Of a stretch of 61,700 bases of DNA, positions 25,683 through 34,567 are shown piece by piece. The DNA comes from an uncultured Verrucomicrobiota bacterium (GTDB lineage Bacteria; Verrucomicrobiota; Kiritimatiellia; CAIQIC01; Lenti-01): the NCBI GenBank assembly GCA_937860055.1, contig CALMBO010000014.1:89132-150831 (forward strand). The letters are read 5' to 3'. Under the pieces are notes generated by a model. The model did not search any database. It worked only from the letters and a program-made list of their open reading frames with translations, and was not told the origin of the DNA. The position numbers and the translations under genes were made by a program. Position 1 is the first letter of the stretch, and each line of letters opens with the position of its first letter.

Positions 25683-26941
25683 GCCGCGCCTCCCCGCCCA
25701 TCATTGTCGCAGAGAAACTTGGAAAATCCTTCCAGCTGGGGGAGATCCACCGGGACTGGGCGGCCCGCCTGTTCCGGCGCGGCGCGCATGCCGGGCCGGC
25801 GCCGCTTCTGCAGGCGCTGTGCGATGTGGACTTCTCGGTGGAGGAGGGCGAAGTCTTTGGCATCATCGGCGCCAACGGCGCCGGCAAGAGCACCCTGTTG
25901 AAGATACTGGCGGGCATCACTGACCCGTCGTCCGGCCGTGCGGTTTTGCGGGGGCGCATCGCCTCCCTGCTGGAGGTCGGCACCGGCTTCCATCCCGAGC
26001 TCACCGGGCGCGAGAATGTGTTCCTCAACGGCACCATCCTGGGCCTGCACCGGCGCGAGATCCGCGAGGAATACGGGCGCATCGTGGAGTTCGCGGGCCT
26101 TGAAAAATTCATGGATACGCCCGTGAAGCGCTACAGCTCCGGCATGCAGGTGCGGCTGGCGTTCGCGGTCGCGGCCCATCTGCGTCCCGAGATCCTGCTC
26201 GTCGACGAAGTGCTGGCCGTCGGCGACATCGCCTTCCAGCGTAAATGCCTCGGAGCGATGAAGGAGGTGGCCGGCGGCGGGCGCACCGTCCTGTTCGTGA
26301 GCCACAACATGGCGGCCGTCAGCAATCTCTGCGATCGCGTCCTGATGTTGCGCCAGGGCCGGGTGGCGGCCATCGGGCCGGCGGACGAGGTCATCCAGGC
26401 CTATATCCACAGCACGGAGGACAGCCGCGCGCTGGATGGCCGGGGCTATGTCTCTTTCCATCCCCGCCAGCCGGTCCTGCCGCAGGCTCCGCTCCTGTTG
26501 CAGGCCGCGCGGCTGGTGGATGAGGAGGAACGACCGGTTTCCTCCGCGCAGACCGGCGGCGCCCTCCGGGTGGATGTGCGCCTGGAGGGGTTCGACCGCT
26601 ATCCCTCCGCCGTCGTCGGTCTCACGGTCCGCTCCGTCTTCGACCAGAAGATTTTCCACTTCAATTCCGCGATGGCGGGCGGCTTCGGACCGGTTCCGCG
26701 CCATCCGGGGGAGAAAGTGCGCCTCGAAATCCAGGCTCTTCCGCTGATGGCCGGCGCCTATTCGATGGATCTGCTGGTGTTCGAGCCCGGCGTGCGCCTG
26801 ATCGACCGCGTGGACGGCGTCCTGCAATTCGACGTGATCGAGTCCGATCTCTATGGCAACGGATATCGCGGCGAAGCCCGCGAAGGCCTGATCGCCGTGC
26901 AGGGCGAATGCGCCATCGAAGGCGTGGAGGATGACCCATGA
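25679..26941 (+). CDS. wzt: ABC transporter ATPase with C-terminal glycan-binding domain (Wzt-like)
   Basis: 420 residues. Nucleotide-binding domain with Walker A GANGAGKST (near 64), signature YSSGMQVRLAF (near 151), Walker B ILLVDEVLAVGD (near 171) and switch His in FVSHNMA (near 206). Residues about 250-415 form an extra beta-sandwich like the Wzt carbohydrate-binding domain that recognises the finished O-antigen end (PLMAGAYSMDLLVFEPG). It partners with the permease just upstream. The stop overlaps the next gene by 4 nt. Confidence 0.93.
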   Translation: MSRASPPIIVAEKLGKSFQLGEIHRDWAARLFRRGAHAGPAPLLQALCDVDFSVEEGEVFGIIGANGAGKSTLLKILAGITDPSSGRAVLRGRIASLLEVGTGFHPELTGRENVFLNGTILGLHRREIREEYGRIVEFAGLEKFMDTPVKRYSSGMQVRLAFAVAAHLRPEILLVDEVLAVGDIAFQRKCLGAMKEVAGGGRTVLFVSHNMAAVSNLCDRVLMLRQGRVAAIGPADEVIQAYIHSTEDSRALDGRGYVSFHPRQPVLPQAPLLLQAARLVDEEERPVSSAQTGGALRVDVRLEGFDRYPSAVVGLTVRSVFDQKIFHFNSAMAGGFGPVPRHPGEKVRLEIQALPLMAGAYSMDLLVFEPGVRLIDRVDGVLQFDVIESDLYGNGYRGEAREGLIAVQGECAIEGVEDDP

Positions 26942-27975
26942 GCGCGGCGGCTGCCTTCTACGCCGTGATCACCACGGTCCAGGAGCCGACGGCGGCGGTG
27001 CGCGAGCTGCACCGGCGGTTGACGGAGCTGGGAGGGCGCCTGGTCGTGGCGGGCGACCGGAAGGGGCCGGCCTCCTTCCGCCTGCCGGGCTGCGACTTTC
27101 TGGATCTGGATGCGCAGCGCGCCAGCGGTTTCGCCCTGGCGGTGAAACTGCCGGTGGGGCACTACGCCCGGAAAAACATCGGCTATTTCCGCGCCATCCG
27201 CGCGGGCGCGGCATGCCTCTACGAGACCGACGACGACAATGCGCCGCTGCCGGGCTGGAAACGGCGTTCCGAAACCGTCGCGGAGGCGCGCCGCATCCCG
27301 GCGGCGGAAAAATCCGCGATGCCGAAATGGGTGAACGTCTATCGCCATTTCAGCGCGGACACCCGGATCTGGCCGCGCGGATTTCCTCTGGAGAAGCTCG
27401 TGGAGCCTGTTCCGGCCTGCGTGGATTCCGCCGAGCCCGTCTTTGCCCCCGTCCAGCAAGGGCTGGTCAACGGTTCGCCCGACGTGGATGCCGTCTGGCG
27501 CCTGGTGCAGGACCGTCCGTTCGAGTTCGATGACCGCGCGCCGCTTTGGCTGGGGCCTGGCCAATGGTGCCCGTTCAACACGCAAAGCACCTGGTGGTGG
27601 CCGGCGGCCTATCCGCTGCTCTATGTGCCGAGTTTCTGCCCGTTCCGCATGTGCGACATCTGGAAAAGCCTCGTCGCGCAGCGATGCCTTTGGGCGATGG
27701 GGGCGGGCGTGGCCTTCCATGCGCCGGAAGTGTTCCAGGACCGCAACCCCCACGACTATCTGCGCGATTTCGAGGACGAGGTTCCCGGCTATCTCCAGAA
27801 CGCGCGCATCGCGGAGATCCTGTCCGGCCTCCCGCTGCCGGAGGGGGCGGGGCGGGCGGGGGAGAACCTGCGCGCCTGCTACGCCGCGCTGGTGGAAAAA
27901 CGGGTCTTTCCGCCGGAAGAAATGGCGTTGGTCGATGCCTGGCTGGCGGATCTCCGCCAGATGCCGAATCCATGA
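26938..27975 (+). CDS. STELLO/DUF288-like glycosyltransferase
   Basis: 345 residues, ATGA overlaps on both sides. The motif YETDDDN (near 94-100) with KNIGYFRAIRAGA before it is typical of the DUF288/STELLO family, best known from plant Golgi proteins and scattered in bacteria and eukaryotic microbes. WVNVYRHF, APVQQGLVNGSPDVDA and PFNTQSTWWW support the same assignment. The acidic DDD run probably binds the metal and sugar nucleotide. The sugar and linkage cannot be predicted. The first of the glycosyltransferase run. Confidence 0.7.
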   Translation: MSAAAAFYAVITTVQEPTAAVRELHRRLTELGGRLVVAGDRKGPASFRLPGCDFLDLDAQRASGFALAVKLPVGHYARKNIGYFRAIRAGAACLYETDDDNAPLPGWKRRSETVAEARRIPAAEKSAMPKWVNVYRHFSADTRIWPRGFPLEKLVEPVPACVDSAEPVFAPVQQGLVNGSPDVDAVWRLVQDRPFEFDDRAPLWLGPGQWCPFNTQSTWWWPAAYPLLYVPSFCPFRMCDIWKSLVAQRCLWAMGAGVAFHAPEVFQDRNPHDYLRDFEDEVPGYLQNARIAEILSGLPLPEGAGRAGENLRACYAALVEKRVFPPEEMALVDAWLADLRQMPNP

Positions 27976-28913
27976 AGACGCTCGCGCCACTTCCGTCCTT
28001 GCCGGAACGTCCGCTGCTTTCCATCGTCGTGCCCAGCTTCAACCAGGGGGCGTTCATCCGCCAGACCATCGAATCGTGCCTCGCGCAGGACTACCGGCCG
28101 ATCGAAATCGTCGTGGTGGACGGCGCGTCCGCCGACGGCACCGTCGACGTGTTGAAGTCCTTTGGCGATCTCCCCGAACTGCGCTGGACGTCGGAACCGG
28201 ATGGCGGCGTGGTGGATGCCGTGAACAAAGGATTGCACCGGGCGCGCGGCGAGATCGCCGCCATCCAGAGTTCGGACGACTATTATCTGCCCGGCGCCTT
28301 CGCCGCCGCGGTTGGAAAGTTCCGGGAACATCCGGCGGCGGGACTGGTTTTTGGCGACGTCGAGCGCGTAGACGCCGATGGCCGGGCCCTGTTTTCGCCG
28401 CGCCAGCCGGCGTATTCCCTGCCCCGCCTGCTGGCGCGCGAAGTGTTCGTCTACCAGCCGGCGGCGTTTTTCCGCCGCAGTCTCGCGCTGGACCTCGGCG
28501 GCTGGAATCCGGAGATTCCGTACGTGCCGGACACGGACCTGTGGATCCGGCTCGCGTTTCACGCGGCGGTGGTCCAATGCGCGGTCCCGCTGGCGGCCTG
28601 CCGCACCCACCCCGGCCAGCGCGACGCCCGGACCGACCGGATCTACCGCGACTATCTGAAAATGATCGAACTCTCTGCGGATATTCGGTTCGCGCCGTGG
28701 CCTCTCCGGCAGGCGGCGAAAGCCGGCGCCGCGCTGCTGAAATTCCGCTATGGCGGGCCGTGGACCGATGCCGAACTCGTCCACGCCGCATGGAAGGCCG
28801 TGCGGTGCCGGCCCGCGCTGCTGTTTTCCCCCGCGTGGCCCCGTCACCGGTTGATCCCCGGCTATTTCGCCCTCACCGGCCTGCGCCGGAAACTGCTGGG
28901 GAGGGGAACATGA
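27972..28913 (+). CDS. Family 2 glycosyltransferase
   Basis: 313 residues; start in an ATGA overlap. GT-A features are LSIVVPSFNQGAFIRQTIES, IEIVVVDGASADGTVDVL, and the metal-binding SSDDYY at the DxD position, followed by the acceptor region VYQPAAFFRR ... YVPDTDLWIRLA. A cytoplasmic inverting transferase expected to add one sugar of the repeat unit. No transmembrane segment is evident. Confidence 0.88.
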   Translation: MKTLAPLPSLPERPLLSIVVPSFNQGAFIRQTIESCLAQDYRPIEIVVVDGASADGTVDVLKSFGDLPELRWTSEPDGGVVDAVNKGLHRARGEIAAIQSSDDYYLPGAFAAAVGKFREHPAAGLVFGDVERVDADGRALFSPRQPAYSLPRLLAREVFVYQPAAFFRRSLALDLGGWNPEIPYVPDTDLWIRLAFHAAVVQCAVPLAACRTHPGQRDARTDRIYRDYLKMIELSADIRFAPWPLRQAAKAGAALLKFRYGGPWTDAELVHAAWKAVRCRPALLFSPAWPRHRLIPGYFALTGLRRKLLGRGT

Positions 28914-29917
28914 GCGGGCCGACCTCCAGGCAGAAGCTCGGCTGCTGGCTGAACGAACGCTGGCGGTTGGAATGGGTGCTGCACGCACCATCCTGGGCCC
29001 GTCGCGAGGGCTTGGAATGGCCGGATCTTTGCAACCGCCATGAAAGGGTCGGCCGTTGCGAGGACGGCATGGGCCGCATCTGCCATTGGAAGGATTCCTC
29101 GTTCCTGACTGCCTGCCGGTTTTTCCCGGCCACGGGCGCCGGGCTCCTGCGACATGCCTGGCCCCGGATGGAGCCGCCTCCGGTTCCTCCGGTTTCCATC
29201 CTGCTCCCGGTGCGCGGCACGGACCGGCTTCCCGCCGTGGCCTTTGTCGCGGATTCGCTGCGGCGGATGGCCGGGCCGGAATCGGAGACGCTGCTCTGCG
29301 AGCACGATGTTTCGCCGCGATATGCCCGGGACTGGCCGGCGGGCATCCGCCACGTGTTCGTTCCCGTCCGGGAGGGGGAGGCCTTCAGCAAAAGCAGGGC
29401 GCTGAACGCCGGCGCGCGGACTGCGCGCCATCCGGTGCTGGTCCTCCTCGATGCGGACATGGTGCCTTCTTCGGATTTCCTCTCACGTTCCCTGGATGTG
29501 CTGGCGAAGGGGTGGGAGGCGGTCCGGCCCGTCCGGTTCCTGTTCCTGCTTGGCGAGGCAGAGAGCCGGGACTTTGTCCGGAATGCCTCCGTGGAGAACC
29601 TGGAAGCGATTGCGCATGTCCACCAGAACTTTCCGGGACTGGCGACGGTGATCCGCCGCGAAACCTATTTTGAAATCGGCGGCCACGACGAACGGTTCGA
29701 GGGTTGGGGAGGAGAGGATCTGGAATTCCTCGATCGCCTGCAGGCCCGCAAGCTCTATCCCGGTTCGTTCCTGCCCGCCATCCACCTGTGGCATCCTCCG
29801 GCGGAGCAGAAGCAAAGCGGCCATCGCAACAACGATCTGCTCCGCCAGATCCTGCAGGAACCCGCCGGCCATCGCATCGAGAGGGGCCGGCGGCAATTCG
29901 AAGGGGCCCGGACATGA
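28910..29917 (+). CDS. Galactosyltransferase-like GT-A enzyme (GT2/GT7-C motif)
   Basis: 335 residues, ATGA overlaps on both sides. The first ~95 residues are Trp- and Cys-rich and unassigned. The catalytic part has VSILLPVRGTDR, a KSRALNAGAR segment, LLDADMVPSSDF (DxD) and GGHDERFEGWGGEDLEF, the GT7 C-terminal type GGEDLEF motif seen in beta-1,4-galactosyltransferases and chondroitin synthases. Its likely product is a beta-linked hexose or HexNAc, but that is only a family-level guess. Confidence 0.82.
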   Translation: MSGPTSRQKLGCWLNERWRLEWVLHAPSWARREGLEWPDLCNRHERVGRCEDGMGRICHWKDSSFLTACRFFPATGAGLLRHAWPRMEPPPVPPVSILLPVRGTDRLPAVAFVADSLRRMAGPESETLLCEHDVSPRYARDWPAGIRHVFVPVREGEAFSKSRALNAGARTARHPVLVLLDADMVPSSDFLSRSLDVLAKGWEAVRPVRFLFLLGEAESRDFVRNASVENLEAIAHVHQNFPGLATVIRRETYFEIGGHDERFEGWGGEDLEFLDRLQARKLYPGSFLPAIHLWHPPAEQKQSGHRNNDLLRQILQEPAGHRIERGRRQFEGART

Positions 29918-30933
29918 TCTGGCTGGTCGTTCCGGAGAATTACGAAGGCGCGCGCGGCGCCGGCCAGTGGAAGGATCTGCAGGGCATCCGCCTCGTCCTT
30001 GGCCAATTGGGTGCGCCTTGGGACGAATTCCGGTTCGCCGGAGACAACGTGGGCGAATTGGCCGCGCGGATCGGCGGTTCGGAAGATGTGGCGATCTGGT
30101 ACTACACCTTCTGGCCGGAGCAGATGGAGGAGATGAGGGCCCGCTGCCCTCGCGTGCGGATCGTCCTGCGCACGGTCAATGCCGAGGCGTTCCAGCATTG
30201 GACGCGCGCGGAAAAGGACTGGAGCCGGATCCGGGGGCTGCCGCGCGACGTCTATGGATTCCTGCGCCTGCTGGTCCGCGACCGCCGCTGCTGCCGCGCC
30301 GCGGATGTGCTGGCGGGCATCAGCCGCTGGGATGATGTCCATTATTGGGGATGGCTGGCCGGCCGGGGCAAGGTCCGCTTTGTCCCCTATGCGAGCCCTT
30401 GGCCTTTCCTGATGCCGGAAACGAAGCCGTTGCCGTGGGAGCGGCGCGATCCTGCCATCGCCTGCCTGGCGGGGACGCGCGATACGATCGGCCGGGGGCA
30501 TGTCGCCGGTTTCGCGGCGCTGGCCCGCCGTCCGGAATTGTCCGCGTGGCGTTTCCAGTCGAGCGACGGATTCATGGATGCGTCGCGGGACGACTGGCCG
30601 GCCGGTGTCGAGCGTCTCGGCCGCATCGGGGAACCCTGGGAGTTGCTTGTCCGGGTCCGGGCCGTGGCGGTTCTCTCTCCCCTGGGTTTTGGCTGCAAGA
30701 CCACCGTGGCCGACGCGATGGCCGCCGGGTGCCACGTGCTGATCCATCCTCGCCAGCATGCCCGCCTGTCGCCCGAGGAACAGGCCCGCTGCCTGCCGGT
30801 CGATCCGGATTCCGCCGCCGACGTTTGCCGCGCGGCGGAAGCGCTGTCCCGCCCTCCGCCGGATGCCGGTTCCGCGCAGGGCGAGCAGTGGGCGCGTGGC
30901 CTTGCGGCCTGGAAGGAGGTCCTCTTTCCATGA
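29914..30933 (+). CDS. Putative GT-B glycosyltransferase
   Basis: 339 residues with 4-nt overlaps at both ends. The N-terminal half is weakly conserved. The C-terminal SPLGFGCKTTVADAMAAGCHVLIHP fits the nucleotide-sugar-binding region of GT4-like enzymes, where an E-x7-E motif is usual; here the first Glu is absent. It could be a divergent transferase or a non-catalytic partner. Assigned mainly from fold-like pattern and operon context. Confidence 0.6.
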   Translation: MIWLVVPENYEGARGAGQWKDLQGIRLVLGQLGAPWDEFRFAGDNVGELAARIGGSEDVAIWYYTFWPEQMEEMRARCPRVRIVLRTVNAEAFQHWTRAEKDWSRIRGLPRDVYGFLRLLVRDRRCCRAADVLAGISRWDDVHYWGWLAGRGKVRFVPYASPWPFLMPETKPLPWERRDPAIACLAGTRDTIGRGHVAGFAALARRPELSAWRFQSSDGFMDASRDDWPAGVERLGRIGEPWELLVRVRAVAVLSPLGFGCKTTVADAMAAGCHVLIHPRQHARLSPEEQARCLPVDPDSAADVCRAAEALSRPPPDAGSAQGEQWARGLAAWKEVLFP

Positions 30934-31898
30934 AGGCGCCGGAAATATCCGTCGTGATGGGCGTGTACAACAACGCGGACACCTTGCCGGCGGCGCTGGA
31001 CAGCATCCTGTCGCAGGAAGGCGTGGAGCTGGAATTCATCGTTGTCGACGATGGTTCCACCGATGGCTCCGCCGCGCTCCTGGACGAGGCGGCGAAGCGG
31101 GATCCCCGCCTGAAGATCCTCCACAAGAGGAACGAGGGGCTGACCCGCGCGCTCATCGAAGGCTGCGCATTGGCCGCCGCACCATGGATCGCGCGGCAGG
31201 ATGCCGACGATGTTTCGCTGCCGGGCCGCCTGGCGGCGCAGCTCGCCCGCGCGCGGCAGGCGGATGCGCCGGCCTTGGTTTCCTGCCGGGCCGAGTGCAT
31301 CGCCCCGGAAGGAGAGGTTTTGTTCGTAACGGACGCCTTGGACGATCCGGAGGATGCCCGCCGCCGGGTGTTGCGGGAGCGGCGCACGTTGTCGGCCCAC
31401 GGCGCCATGTTGTTCCTCAAGGATGCCTACCAAGCCGTTGGCGGATACCGTGCCGAATTCTATTACGCGCAGGACGTGGATTTGTCCATCCGCCTGGCCG
31501 AGGCCGGGCGTGTGGCGGTCGTGGCCGACGTTCTGTACCGGTTCCAGTTCGCCCCCGGCACGATCAGCGGCCGCAAGAACCGCTGGCCGCTGGCGTTCTA
31601 CCGCCTGATTCTCCAAAGCCAGGCGGCCCGGACAGCCGGTCGTTCGGATCAGGCGATTCTGGAACGGGCCCGTCGCCTGGGAACGCGATGCGCCAAATGC
31701 AGGCACAAACCGGTCTCCAGATTTCCGGCCTGGTATTTCATGGGCAACTGCCTGCTGGCGAAGGGAAACCCCTCCAAGGCGGCCCACTATTTGCATTTGG
31801 CTCTGGAACTCCGTCCCTGGTCGTTGCGCGCCTGGATCCGGTGGCGGCAGGCTTGCCGGCAGGCGTTGCGCGCGAGTATTCAGGAGGTGGATGCATGA
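30930..31898 (+). CDS. Family 2 glycosyltransferase
   Basis: 322 residues. AGGAGGT lies about 9 nt before an ATG that overlaps the previous stop. GT-A motifs: EISVVMGVYNNADTL, EFIVVDDGSTDGS, ARQDADDVSLPGR (metal site) and GGYRAEFYYAQDVDLSIRL (acceptor/base region). The last ~80 residues are basic and helical (ALELRPWSLRAWIRWRQ) and may associate with the membrane or partner enzymes. Confidence 0.9.
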   Translation: MKAPEISVVMGVYNNADTLPAALDSILSQEGVELEFIVVDDGSTDGSAALLDEAAKRDPRLKILHKRNEGLTRALIEGCALAAAPWIARQDADDVSLPGRLAAQLARARQADAPALVSCRAECIAPEGEVLFVTDALDDPEDARRRVLRERRTLSAHGAMLFLKDAYQAVGGYRAEFYYAQDVDLSIRLAEAGRVAVVADVLYRFQFAPGTISGRKNRWPLAFYRLILQSQAARTAGRSDQAILERARRLGTRCAKCRHKPVSRFPAWYFMGNCLLAKGNPSKAAHYLHLALELRPWSLRAWIRWRQACRQALRASIQEVDA

Positions 31899-32452
31899 TA
31901 TCGTGGTCCATGGCATGGGAACTCTCCCTTGCGCGTTTGCGCGCCGCGTGGTTGCGGCGGCGGGGCGCAAAAACAGGCCCCAAGGTGTCCATCGGTCCGG
32001 GCTGCCGCTTCTGGATGCCCGCCGGAATCGTCATGGGCGAGCGTGCCACCCTGGAGGGCGAGGTGTGGCTCAAGCTGGTGTCGGCCCGGTCCCGGTTGGA
32101 GGTGGGGGCTTATGCCTTTTTCGGCCAGGGGTGCCAGGTGAACGTGCTGGAACGCGTGGAAATCGGCGAACATTGCCTTTTCGGTCCCCGCTGCGTGATC
32201 GTGGATCACAACCATGGAATCCAGCCCGGCCGGCGCATCGACGAGCAACCCTGCGCCTCGAAGCCGATCCGGATCGGCAGCGATGTGTGGTGCGGCGCCG
32301 GCGCGGTCATCCTGCCCGGCGTGGCCATCGGCGATGGGGCGGTCGTCGGCGCCCAATCCGTGGTGACGCACGATGTGCCGCCGATGGCCGTCGTGGCGGG
32401 CAATCCCGCGCGTGTTCTCCGCATGCGGAACGAGGTGCGCCGTGCCGATTGA
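31895..32452 (+). CDS. Left-handed beta-helix O-acyltransferase (hexapeptide family)
   Basis: 185 residues; ATGA overlap with the previous gene. Repeated hexapeptide turns ([IVL]Gxxxx) run from IGPGCRF to VVGAQSVV. The catalytic-type His lies in VDHNHGI, and the C-terminus has the usual VAGNPARVLR. It resembles WbbJ/maltose-acetyltransferase relatives that O-acetylate capsule or O-antigen sugars with acetyl-CoA. The next gene starts 11 nt before this one ends. Confidence 0.88.
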   Translation: MISWSMAWELSLARLRAAWLRRRGAKTGPKVSIGPGCRFWMPAGIVMGERATLEGEVWLKLVSARSRLEVGAYAFFGQGCQVNVLERVEIGEHCLFGPRCVIVDHNHGIQPGRRIDEQPCASKPIRIGSDVWCGAGAVILPGVAIGDGAVVGAQSVVTHDVPPMAVVAGNPARVLRMRNEVRRAD

Positions 32453-33359
32453 CGCCCGGCAGATCAGCGTGGCGATTCCGACCTACCGGCGCGGAGAAAT
32501 CCTGCTGCGCACGCTGGAGATTCTCTCCCGGCTCGATCCGCCGCCCGGGGAGATCCTCGTCGTGGACCAGACGGAGAAGCATCCGCCCGGGGTCGAGCGG
32601 GAGCTGCAACGGCTGGATGGGGCCGGTCTCATCCGCCTTGTCCGCTTTTCACCCCCCTCGATCCCTCGCGCGATGAACATCGGCCTCCGGGAGGCGAGGG
32701 GGGCGGTGGTGTTGTTCCTGGACGACGACGTCGAGCCCGCCCCGGATCTCGTGGCGGCCCATGCCGCCCGGCATGGAGGAGCCCATGCCGCCGTGTGCGG
32801 ACAGGTGCTCCAGCCTGGCGAAGTTCCGGATCTGGCTGCGAACCAGCACCCCCGCGGCGAAGGGTTCGGCGCCGATATCGATTTCCGCTTCAACGGAACG
32901 GAACCCGTGGAAATCGCCAATGTCATGGCCGGCAACCTGTCCGTGTCGCGGGATCTTGCCTTGTCCATTGGCGGCTTCGACGAGCAATTCATCGGCTCCG
33001 CCTTCCGCTTCGAGACGGATTTCGCGCGGCGGCTCGTGGCGGCCGGGCACCGGATTCTGTTCGCCCCGGAAGCGTCCCTGCGCCACCTGCGCCTGCCCTC
33101 CGGCGGCACGCGGAGCGAGGGAGATCATTTGGAACGGCCGTCGCCTTTGCATTCGTTTGGGGACTATTTGTTTGCGTTCCGCCACGCTCGCGGCGCGGAG
33201 CGTCCAGGCTACCTGTTGCGGCGACTGGTCCGCGAAACGTGCAACCGGTATTATCTCCGGCACCTGTGGAAACTGCCGGTGAAGCTGTTTGCGGAAATCC
33301 GTGCGCTGGGTTGGGCTTGGCGGGTGATCCGGCGGTCTGGCCGGGGAGGTGGTGCATGA
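32442..33359 (+). CDS. Family 2 glycosyltransferase
   Basis: 305 residues from GTG 32442, the in-frame start closest to the conserved QISVAIPTYRRGE; this gives an 11-nt overlap with the acyltransferase. Motifs are ILVVDQTEK, VLFLDDDVEPAPD (DxD) and MAGNLSVSRDLALSIGGFDE with RFETDFARRL. A single-sugar cytoplasmic transferase is expected. The C-terminal ~60 residues are basic with paired aromatic residues (YYLRHLWKLPVKLF), perhaps membrane-proximal. Confidence 0.88.
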   Translation: MPIDARQISVAIPTYRRGEILLRTLEILSRLDPPPGEILVVDQTEKHPPGVERELQRLDGAGLIRLVRFSPPSIPRAMNIGLREARGAVVLFLDDDVEPAPDLVAAHAARHGGAHAAVCGQVLQPGEVPDLAANQHPRGEGFGADIDFRFNGTEPVEIANVMAGNLSVSRDLALSIGGFDEQFIGSAFRFETDFARRLVAAGHRILFAPEASLRHLRLPSGGTRSEGDHLERPSPLHSFGDYLFAFRHARGAERPGYLLRRLVRETCNRYYLRHLWKLPVKLFAEIRALGWAWRVIRRSGRGGGA

Positions 33360-34567
33360 CCTGCCGTCGCCTGTGCCTGGTCGCGGTGGAGACGCATCCG
33401 ATCCAATACAAGGCGCCGTTGTTCCGAAAACTGGCGGCGGATCCGCGGATCGACCTGACGGTGTTCTATGCAATGATTCCCGATGCCGCGCAGCAGGGGG
33501 CGGGCTTTGGCGTTTCCTTCGAGTGGGATGTCCCCCTCCTGGGTGGATACCGCCACGAGGTGCTGGAAAACCGCGCCCGGCATCCATCCGCGACGACGTT
33601 TTCCGGTTGCGACACGCCCGGGATTTTCGGCCGGTTGCGGCGGGACCGTCCGGATGCGGTGCTGGTGAACGGATGGGGCACGAAGACTTCTCTGCAGGCC
33701 CTGTGGGCCTGCCGCCGTCTCGGCATTCCGTGTCTCGTGCGCGGCGAAGCGAACCTGTTGCGGCCCCGCGCGGCCTGGAAGCATGCGGCCCACCGGCTGC
33801 TGTTGCGGCAATACAGCGCATGGCTCGCCATCGGATCGGCCAACCGCGAGTTCTACCGCTTCCACCGCTGCCGCGAAGATCGGCTTTTCCGGGCGCCCTA
33901 TGCGGTGGACAACGATTTTTTCGCCGCGCAGGCGGCTGCGCGCGCCGGCCGGCGGGATGAACTCCGCTCCGCCTTCGGGATCCCGCGCGAAGCCTGCGTA
34001 TTCCTGTTCGCCGGAAAACTGGAGGGAAAAAAGCACCCGCTGGACCTGCTGGAGGCGTTGGCGAATCTGCCGGCGGCCCGGCGCGCCTGCGCCCACGCGC
34101 TGGTGGCGGGGGATGGCGCCTTGCGCGGCGAGTGCGAACGGCTGGCGCGTGAACGGGGATTGCCGGCGACCTTCGCGGGTTTCCTCAACCAGTCCCGCCT
34201 GCCCGATGCCTATGCCGCGGCCGATGTGCTCGTGCTGCCGTCCGATGCCGGCGAAACCTGGGGGCTCGTCGTGAACGAGGCGATGGCTTCGGGGCGCCCG
34301 GCCGTGGTTTCCCGCGCCGCCGGCTGCTGCGCCGATCTGGTCGTGGAGGGGGAAACAGGGCATTCGTTCGCTTGCCGCGATGTGGCGGCGCTGTCGGCAA
34401 TCCTGGACGGCTACCTGCGGGATCCGGGCCAGGCGGCGCGGCAAGGCGCCGCGGCGGCGGAACGCGTCCGGCCCTTTGGATATGGGCCGGCGGCCGAAGG
34501 AATCGCCGAGGCGGTGCAGGCCTGCGCCGCCGGGGGAGGGAAGACCGGAGGGGTGCCGCCATGCTGA
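33356..34567 (+). CDS. Family 4 glycosyltransferase
   Basis: 403 residues, ATGA overlap upstream. GT-B fold: the N-terminal acceptor domain includes VLVNGWGTKTSLQALWACRR and CLVRGE. The C-terminal donor domain has FLFAGKLEGKKHPLDLLEA, TFAGFLNQSRLPDAYAAADV and the E-x7-E motif in ETWGLVVNEAMASGRP. Retaining transferase, sugar unknown. Its stop lies inside the start of the membrane protein gene (7-nt overlap). Confidence 0.9.
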   Translation: MTCRRLCLVAVETHPIQYKAPLFRKLAADPRIDLTVFYAMIPDAAQQGAGFGVSFEWDVPLLGGYRHEVLENRARHPSATTFSGCDTPGIFGRLRRDRPDAVLVNGWGTKTSLQALWACRRLGIPCLVRGEANLLRPRAAWKHAAHRLLLRQYSAWLAIGSANREFYRFHRCREDRLFRAPYAVDNDFFAAQAAARAGRRDELRSAFGIPREACVFLFAGKLEGKKHPLDLLEALANLPAARRACAHALVAGDGALRGECERLARERGLPATFAGFLNQSRLPDAYAAADVLVLPSDAGETWGLVVNEAMASGRPAVVSRAAGCCADLVVEGETGHSFACRDVAALSAILDGYLRDPGQAARQGAAAAERVRPFGYGPAAEGIAEAVQACAAGGGKTGGVPPC

